NCBI RefSeq assembly: GCF_030734285.1
Contig: NZ_CP132294.1
Span: 2,976,001 to 3,040,000 of the forward strand
DNA length: 64,000 bases
Origin: Natronococcus sp. AD-5
Lineage (GTDB): Archaea; Halobacteriota; Halobacteria; Halobacteriales; Natrialbaceae
Direction: 5' to 3'
Positions within the stretch are counted from its first letter, which is position 1. Each line of letters begins with the position of its first letter. This document shows positions 60,263-64,000 of the stretch, in pieces. The position numbers were made by a program, and so were the translations under genes. A model generated the notes under the pieces. The model made no database searches, had not been told where the DNA came from, and worked only from the letters and a program-made list of their open reading frames with translations.

Positions 60263-60649
60263 ATGAGTACCCGGGTCGCTCTCGATACGAGTGCGTTGAT
60301 GATGCCGGTCGAACTCGACGTTCGGCTGTTCGACGAACTCGACCGGCTGGTCGGCGCCTACGAACCGACGACGCCGCAGCCCGTCATCGAGGAGCTCCGG
60401 CGGCTGTCGGAGAAAGGCGGCACCGAAGGCACGGCGGCGAACGTCGGTCACGACCTGGCGACCGAGCGCTGTCTCGTCGTCGACACGGAGGAATCGTACG
60501 CCGACGACGCGCTGGTCGAACTCGCCCGCGAGGGCGTCGTCGACTACGTCGTCACGAACGATCGCCCGCTGCGCGACCGGGTGCTCGAAACGAGCATACC
60601 GGTAATTGCATTACGCGGGAGAAACAAGTTGGCAATCACTCAACCATAG
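60263..60649 (+). CDS. PIN-domain ribonuclease-like protein
   Basis: 128 residues. RVALDTSALMMPVEL supplies the first Asp, VIEELRRLSEKGG the Glu, YADDALVELA further acids, and YVVTNDRPLRDRVL the TND motif of PIN nucleases. It resembles archaeal Fcf1/Utp24-like PIN proteins linked to rRNA maturation. It lies 13 nt after aIF2-gamma and abuts rpo7 (stop 60649, next ATG 60650), a conserved archaeal gene order. Confidence 0.87.
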   Translation: MSTRVALDTSALMMPVELDVRLFDELDRLVGAYEPTTPQPVIEELRRLSEKGGTEGTAANVGHDLATERCLVVDTEESYADDALVELAREGVVDYVVTNDRPLRDRVLETSIPVIALRGRNKLAITQP

Positions 60650-61219
60650 ATGTACAAACGGGTTAGACTAAAAGATACGGTCGAAGTACCGCCGGAAGCA
60701 CTCGGCGACGTCTCGCCGAGGCTCGTCAAGCAACTGCTGCAGGACAAACTCGAGGGACGCATGGACGAGGAGGTCGGCAGCGTCGTCTCCGTCACCGAGG
60801 TCCACGACATCGGCGAGGGGGCGGTCCTCCCCAACCGTCCGGGCGTCTACTACGAGGCCGAGTTCGACGCCGTCACCTTCGATCCCGAGATGCAGGAGGT
60901 CATCGACGGGACGATCGTCGAGGTCGTCGAGTTCGGCGCCTTCGTCGGAATCGGTCCCGTCGACGGCCTGCTTCACGTCTCCCAGATCAGCGACGAGTAC
61001 CTCGCGTTCGACGGGGAGAACCAGCAGCTCGCGTCGAACGAGTCCAACCGAACGCTCGGCGTCGACGACGCCGTCCGGGCGCGCATCGTCACCAAGAGCA
61101 TCGACGAACGCAACCCGCGCGACTCGAAGATCGGCCTGACCGCCAAGCAGCCGGGGCTCGGCAAGCACGGCTGGCTCGAGGAAGAACACGAGAAGCGCGA
61201 AGCCGCAACGGGTGAATAA
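60650..61219 (+). CDS. rpo7: DNA-directed RNA polymerase subunit Rpo7 (RpoE1, E')
   Basis: 189 residues. N-terminal tip domain MYKRVRLKDTVEVPPEALGD to about 80, then an S1/OB domain with IDGTIVEVVEFGAFVGIGPV-DGLLHVSQISDEY and SKIGLTAKQPGLGKHGWLEE. Forms the stalk with Rpo4. Directly follows the PIN gene with no spacer and precedes spt4 by 2 nt. Confidence 0.96.
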   Translation: MYKRVRLKDTVEVPPEALGDVSPRLVKQLLQDKLEGRMDEEVGSVVSVTEVHDIGEGAVLPNRPGVYYEAEFDAVTFDPEMQEVIDGTIVEVVEFGAFVGIGPVDGLLHVSQISDEYLAFDGENQQLASNESNRTLGVDDAVRARIVTKSIDERNPRDSKIGLTAKQPGLGKHGWLEEEHEKREAATGE

Positions 61220-61221
61220 CC

Positions 61222-61419
61222 ATGGCATCCGATCGCCTCGTCTGTCGCGAGTGCCACCGGGTCAACGACCCCAACGCGGACACCTGCGACTCCTGTAACT
61301 CCTCGTCGCTGACCGAGGACTGGGCCGGCTACGTCGTCATCGCCCACCCCGAGGACAGCGAAATCGCCACGGAGATGCAGGTCACCGAGCCGGGTGCATA
61401 CGCGCTGAAGGTCCGGTAG
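61222..61419 (+). CDS. spt4: Transcription elongation factor Spt4 (RpoE2, E'')
   Basis: 65 residues. Zinc ribbon VCRECHRVN ... CDSCNSSSL (two CxxC) then DWAGYVVIAHPEDSEIATEM. The protein pairs with Spt5 to support elongation. Stop is 2 nt before the next gene. Confidence 0.95.
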   Translation: MASDRLVCRECHRVNDPNADTCDSCNSSSLTEDWAGYVVIAHPEDSEIATEMQVTEPGAYALKVR

Positions 61420-61421
61420 AC

Positions 61422-62006
61422 GTGACTCGCGACGACGCTCGAGACGCCGACAGCGGAGACGAGCAGCTTCTGGTTTTGCCCGACGAGCTCCGTCACGAAC
61501 TCAAGGAGCCGATGGGACTGCTCGAAACCGACGCCGAGCGGTTGCTCGAGGCCGTCGAGGGGCCGCTGATCGCCGTCGGCGACGTCGTCACCTACCACTT
61601 CCTGCAGGCGGGTCGGCTGCCGGACGTCGCGCTCGTCGACGAGCGGACCGAGCGCCAGACCGTCGACGAGGAGATCCGCGAGACCGTCGCGAAGCGGGTC
61701 AACGTCGAAGCGACGAACCCGCCCGCGGAACTCACCGCCGACGTCGTCCGCACGCTCAGGGACGCACTCGAGCGGGACGAGCCGACGACGATCCTGGTTG
61801 ACGGCGAGGAGGATCTCGTCGCGCTCCCGGCGATCGTCGTCGCGCCCGACGGCGCGAGCGTCGTCTACGGCCAGCCCGGCGAGGGGATGGTCCACGTGGT
61901 CGTCGGCGACGAGGTGCGCGCGGAGGTCCGGGCGCTGCTCGAGCGCTTCGAGGGCGATCAGGAGCGGTTCTGGACGCTGCTCGAGGGAGCGAACCGAGAC
62001 GAATAA
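61422..62006 (+). CDS. GTP-dependent dephospho-CoA kinase (DUF359 family)
   Basis: 194 residues of PF04019, shown in Thermococcus to be a GTP-dependent dephospho-CoA kinase, the last CoA step in many archaea. Visible: LPDELRHELKEPMGLL, LIAVGDVVTYHFLQAGRLPD, VALVDERTERQ, ILVDGEEDLVALPAIVVAPD, VVYGQPGEGMVHVVVGDE. The start is GTG 61422, 2 nt after spt4. The last gene in the aIF2-gamma operon. Confidence 0.92.
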   Translation: MTRDDARDADSGDEQLLVLPDELRHELKEPMGLLETDAERLLEAVEGPLIAVGDVVTYHFLQAGRLPDVALVDERTERQTVDEEIRETVAKRVNVEATNPPAELTADVVRTLRDALERDEPTTILVDGEEDLVALPAIVVAPDGASVVYGQPGEGMVHVVVGDEVRAEVRALLERFEGDQERFWTLLEGANRDE

Positions 62007-62151
62007 CGCGCACCGCTGTCCGTTCTTCGAACGCGGTCGAATCGACTCGGAGCAGCTTTTGCGCCGTTATTTCCATTTATACGTCCTGTATCGCCCGTTC
62101 CCATGCTATTTGGCGGCGAGATCATATACTCGCGGGCGCCTACTTATATCA

Positions 62152-62865
62152 ATGGAAGAACAGATTTCTGGATTCAAAGTAGTCGGCGACTGGGGCGAGG
62201 TCGTCGAGCACGGCGAACGCATTACCGAAGCCCTCCGAGAGACCGGTGTACAGAGCGACGCCGAGTACCGCAACCGGTTCGCCGACGCGCTCGACGAGTG
62301 GGACGAATGGCGGCCGAAGGCCCACGAGAGCTTCGAGCGGGACGTCAAGGAGAAGACCGCCGAGCAGGCGAGCGTGGACGAAGGCGGGGGCGAACGGGTC
62401 GGAGCGGAGCCGGACGAGGATCTGCACGTTACTGGCGAGAAGCTCTCGGAGTCGTACACCGCACTCGAGGACCGCGACGTCGAAGAGGCGGTCGAGAACG
62501 GAACGGAGGCCATAGACCACGCGGCTCGAGCGGTCGACTCCGTCAGCCGAAAGGCCGTACGAACCGTCGAGAAGAGCGTCTATCGGCACGTGATGACGCA
62601 GATCGCACCGTGTTACTTCGACAACGAACTCGTCAGCGCGAACGTTCAGCGACCGATCGCCGACGACGGCGACCGGTTCAGTTTCGAGGTGAATATCAAC
62701 GACGATCACCTCAAGGCGGACGTTTCGACCCTCCTCTCCCGATACGAGGACGAGATCGATCGCTGGCACGTCGACACCGAGAAGAATACTGCTCCCGTCG
62801 AAACGATCGAGGGCGTCGAGGTGCCGCCGGAATTCGACGACGAGACGCGCCCGACGAAAACGTGA
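62152..62865 (+). CDS. Conserved haloarchaeal protein (DUF5828-like)
   Basis: 237 residues. MEEQISGFKVVGDWGEVVEH and GERITEALRE match the DUF5828 start (from memory). Long helical middle with VEEAVENGTEAIDHAARAVD-SVSRKAVRTVEKSVY, then YFDNELVSANVQRP and a beta C-terminal domain. Unknown role. CATATACTC about 22-30 nt upstream may be the TATA box. Confidence 0.78.
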   Translation: MEEQISGFKVVGDWGEVVEHGERITEALRETGVQSDAEYRNRFADALDEWDEWRPKAHESFERDVKEKTAEQASVDEGGGERVGAEPDEDLHVTGEKLSESYTALEDRDVEEAVENGTEAIDHAARAVDSVSRKAVRTVEKSVYRHVMTQIAPCYFDNELVSANVQRPIADDGDRFSFEVNINDDHLKADVSTLLSRYEDEIDRWHVDTEKNTAPVETIEGVEVPPEFDDETRPTKT

Positions 62866-62970
62866 ACCGTCGCCGTACCGCCGTCTCCCGGCGAACTGAC
62901 TCGAACTCTCGTCTCGTTTTGCACTCCCGACGAGCGGCGCGTTCCGCTGATCGGCTCCGACGTTCGCAGT

Positions 62971-62977
62971 ATATTTA
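62971..62977 (+). promoter_or_regulatory. TATA box for the geranylgeranyl-reductase-family gene
   Basis: ATATTTA, 25-31 nt before ATG 63002. Confidence 0.65.
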
Positions 62978-63001
62978 CCGACCCGCGAAAACCTGTTCGA
63001 C

Positions 63002-64000
63002 ATGTACGACTTCGTCGTCGTCGGCGTCGGTCCCGCCGGCGCGCGGTTCTCCCGTCGGACCGCCGAGAACGGCTACGACGTGCTCGCACTCGAGCAGGGG
63101 ACGATCGGTACGCCGCTGGCCTGCTCGGGGCACGTGAGTACGGACATCTGGACCGTTACCGGCGACGGCGCCCGCGACGACCTCTTTCAGAACGAGATCT
63201 ACGGCGCGCGATTTCACGTCGGCGGGCCGCGCAGCGACGCCTACCCCTTCTACAAGCGGGAGGTCGCCTCGAACGTTATCGACCGCGTCGGGCTGGACCG
63301 CCACCTCGCCGACCTCGCCCGCGAGGCCGGCGCCGACGTTCGCGAGCGACACACCGTCACCGGCGTCACCGAACGCCGCGACCGAGTCGAAATCGTCGCC
63401 AGCGGTCCGGACGGCCCCGTCACCTACGAGGCGAAGATGGTCGCCGGTTGCGACGGCCCGCGCTCGCGGGTCCGCGACGAACTCGGGTTGCCGGACCCGG
63501 ACGAGTTCCTGCACGGCGTCCTCGCCTTCTCCGAGGAGGAGGATCACCAGAACTTCGTCGACGTCCACCTCACCGCGCCGACGTTCTTCGCGTGGCGTAT
63601 CCCCCGCGGCGACGCCGGCGTCGAGTACGGCCTCGCCGCCCCGCCGGGCGTCGCGGTGAGCAAGCACTTCGAGGAGTTGATCGACGGCTACGAGGTCGAC
63701 GTCTCCCTCCGCTGTTCGGGCGCGATCCCGATCGGACCGGCGGATCGCGTGACGAGCCGTCGCGGCTTCCTCATCGGCGACGCCGCCGCCCAGACCAAGC
63801 CCTTCACCGGCGGCGGCATCCTCTACGGGACGACCAGCGCCGACCACGCCGCGCGGGAGATCGATCCAGACCGACCGACCAGCCTCGCGGCGTACGAACG
63901 GGCCTGGCGCGACGACCTCGAGCGCGAACAGCGACTCGGCCGCTACCTTCGGCGGGCGTACTCCCTCCCCGAACCCGTTCAGCACGCCGGCCTCGGCGCG
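63002..64000 (+). CDS. Geranylgeranyl reductase family protein, C-terminus beyond window
   Basis: Open from ATG 63002 to the window end (333 codons, no stop). FAD-binding FVVVGVGPAGARFSRRTAEN near 4-23; CSGHVSTD with the family's conserved Cys-Ser-Gly; VAGCDGPRSRVRDELGLP; FLIGDAAAQTKPFTGGGILY (second FAD motif). Members saturate isoprenoid chains, in archaea the digeranylgeranylglycerophospholipids of the membrane; others are halogenase-like oxidoreductases. The gene likely ends within about 100-200 nt past the window. Confidence 0.9.
   Translation, partial: MYDFVVVGVGPAGARFSRRTAENGYDVLALEQGTIGTPLACSGHVSTDIWTVTGDGARDDLFQNEIYGARFHVGGPRSDAYPFYKREVASNVIDRVGLDRHLADLAREAGADVRERHTVTGVTERRDRVEIVASGPDGPVTYEAKMVAGCDGPRSRVRDELGLPDPDEFLHGVLAFSEEEDHQNFVDVHLTAPTFFAWRIPRGDAGVEYGLAAPPGVAVSKHFEELIDGYEVDVSLRCSGAIPIGPADRVTSRRGFLIGDAAAQTKPFTGGGILYGTTSADHAAREIDPDRPTSLAAYERAWRDDLEREQRLGRYLRRAYSLPEPVQHAGLGA

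Overview
The window is chromosomal DNA from a haloarchaeon (class Halobacteria, probably a Natrialbales-type genus). The evidence is high GC, very acidic proteins, leaderless promoters with TTTATC/TTTAWA boxes 25-30 nt before the start codon, Tat-type signal peptides, HalOD1 and HTH_10 domains, and archaeal information genes (aIF2-gamma, Rpo7, Spt4, S6e).

Layout. 1-13.7 kb: divergent sulfatase-like genes, a P1B-type ATPase without the usual membrane cysteines, an MFS transporter, a broken cupin gene, an HpaI-type aldolase, a response regulator, a DCC-family redox protein, a probable PD-(D/E)xK protein, a DegT aminotransferase and an NhaC antiporter. 14.1-15.3 kb: an exported M14 carboxypeptidase. 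15.3-20.6 kb: a visibly AT-richer, gene-poor tract ending at a tRNA-Arg(CCG). It holds small haloarchaeal proteins, a CoiA-like nuclease with a frameshift, a second broken gene and an HNH remnant. Two HalOD1 genes sit at its edges. This looks like an old, decaying insertion.

20.8-31.9 kb: 6-phosphogluconate dehydrogenase, CopD-like and YdjM-like membrane proteins, a halocyanin-like lipoprotein, a VOC protein, dUTPase, aconitase, a CaCA exchanger, an LLM oxidoreductase and a sarcosine-oxidase-like enzyme. 32-39.6 kb: a Mrr-like remnant, DUF2071, SRPBCC, a frameshifted flavodoxin, a beta-CASP nuclease, an epimerase, and a TetR-MATE operon with a clear operator. 40-43.5 kb: ribosomal protein S6e with two conserved haloarchaeal genes, a membrane protein and a DHH phosphoesterase. 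43.5-48.5 kb: three universal stress proteins, an acetyltransferase, an AAA ATPase with an (Asp-His)11 tail, a PHP phosphoesterase and DUF2237. 48.6-50.1 kb: HxlR regulator, DoxX and a broken ring-cleavage-type VOC gene. 50-58.4 kb: a nucleotidyltransferase-like protein, a PhnP-like MBL hydrolase, an HTH_10 regulator, an APC permease with an M20 peptidase, a DUF5787 protein and a zinc-finger wHTH regulator. 58.4-64 kb: a multiply frameshifted DoxX/YkgB-like membrane protein gene, then the conserved operon aIF2-gamma, PIN, Rpo7, Spt4, dephospho-CoA kinase, then DUF5828 and a geranylgeranyl-reductase-family protein cut by the window end.

A recurring oddity is that several genes are broken by single-base changes in short G/C runs. 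Seven of eight such events are one-base deletions. Either this genome carries many young pseudogenes or the assembly has residual run-length errors. This affects how the broken genes should be read. No complete, clearly new system is proven. The best leads are the decaying tRNA-adjacent tract, two unannotated nuclease-like families, the SPW-type P1B ATPase and the (DH)11-tailed AAA ATPase.
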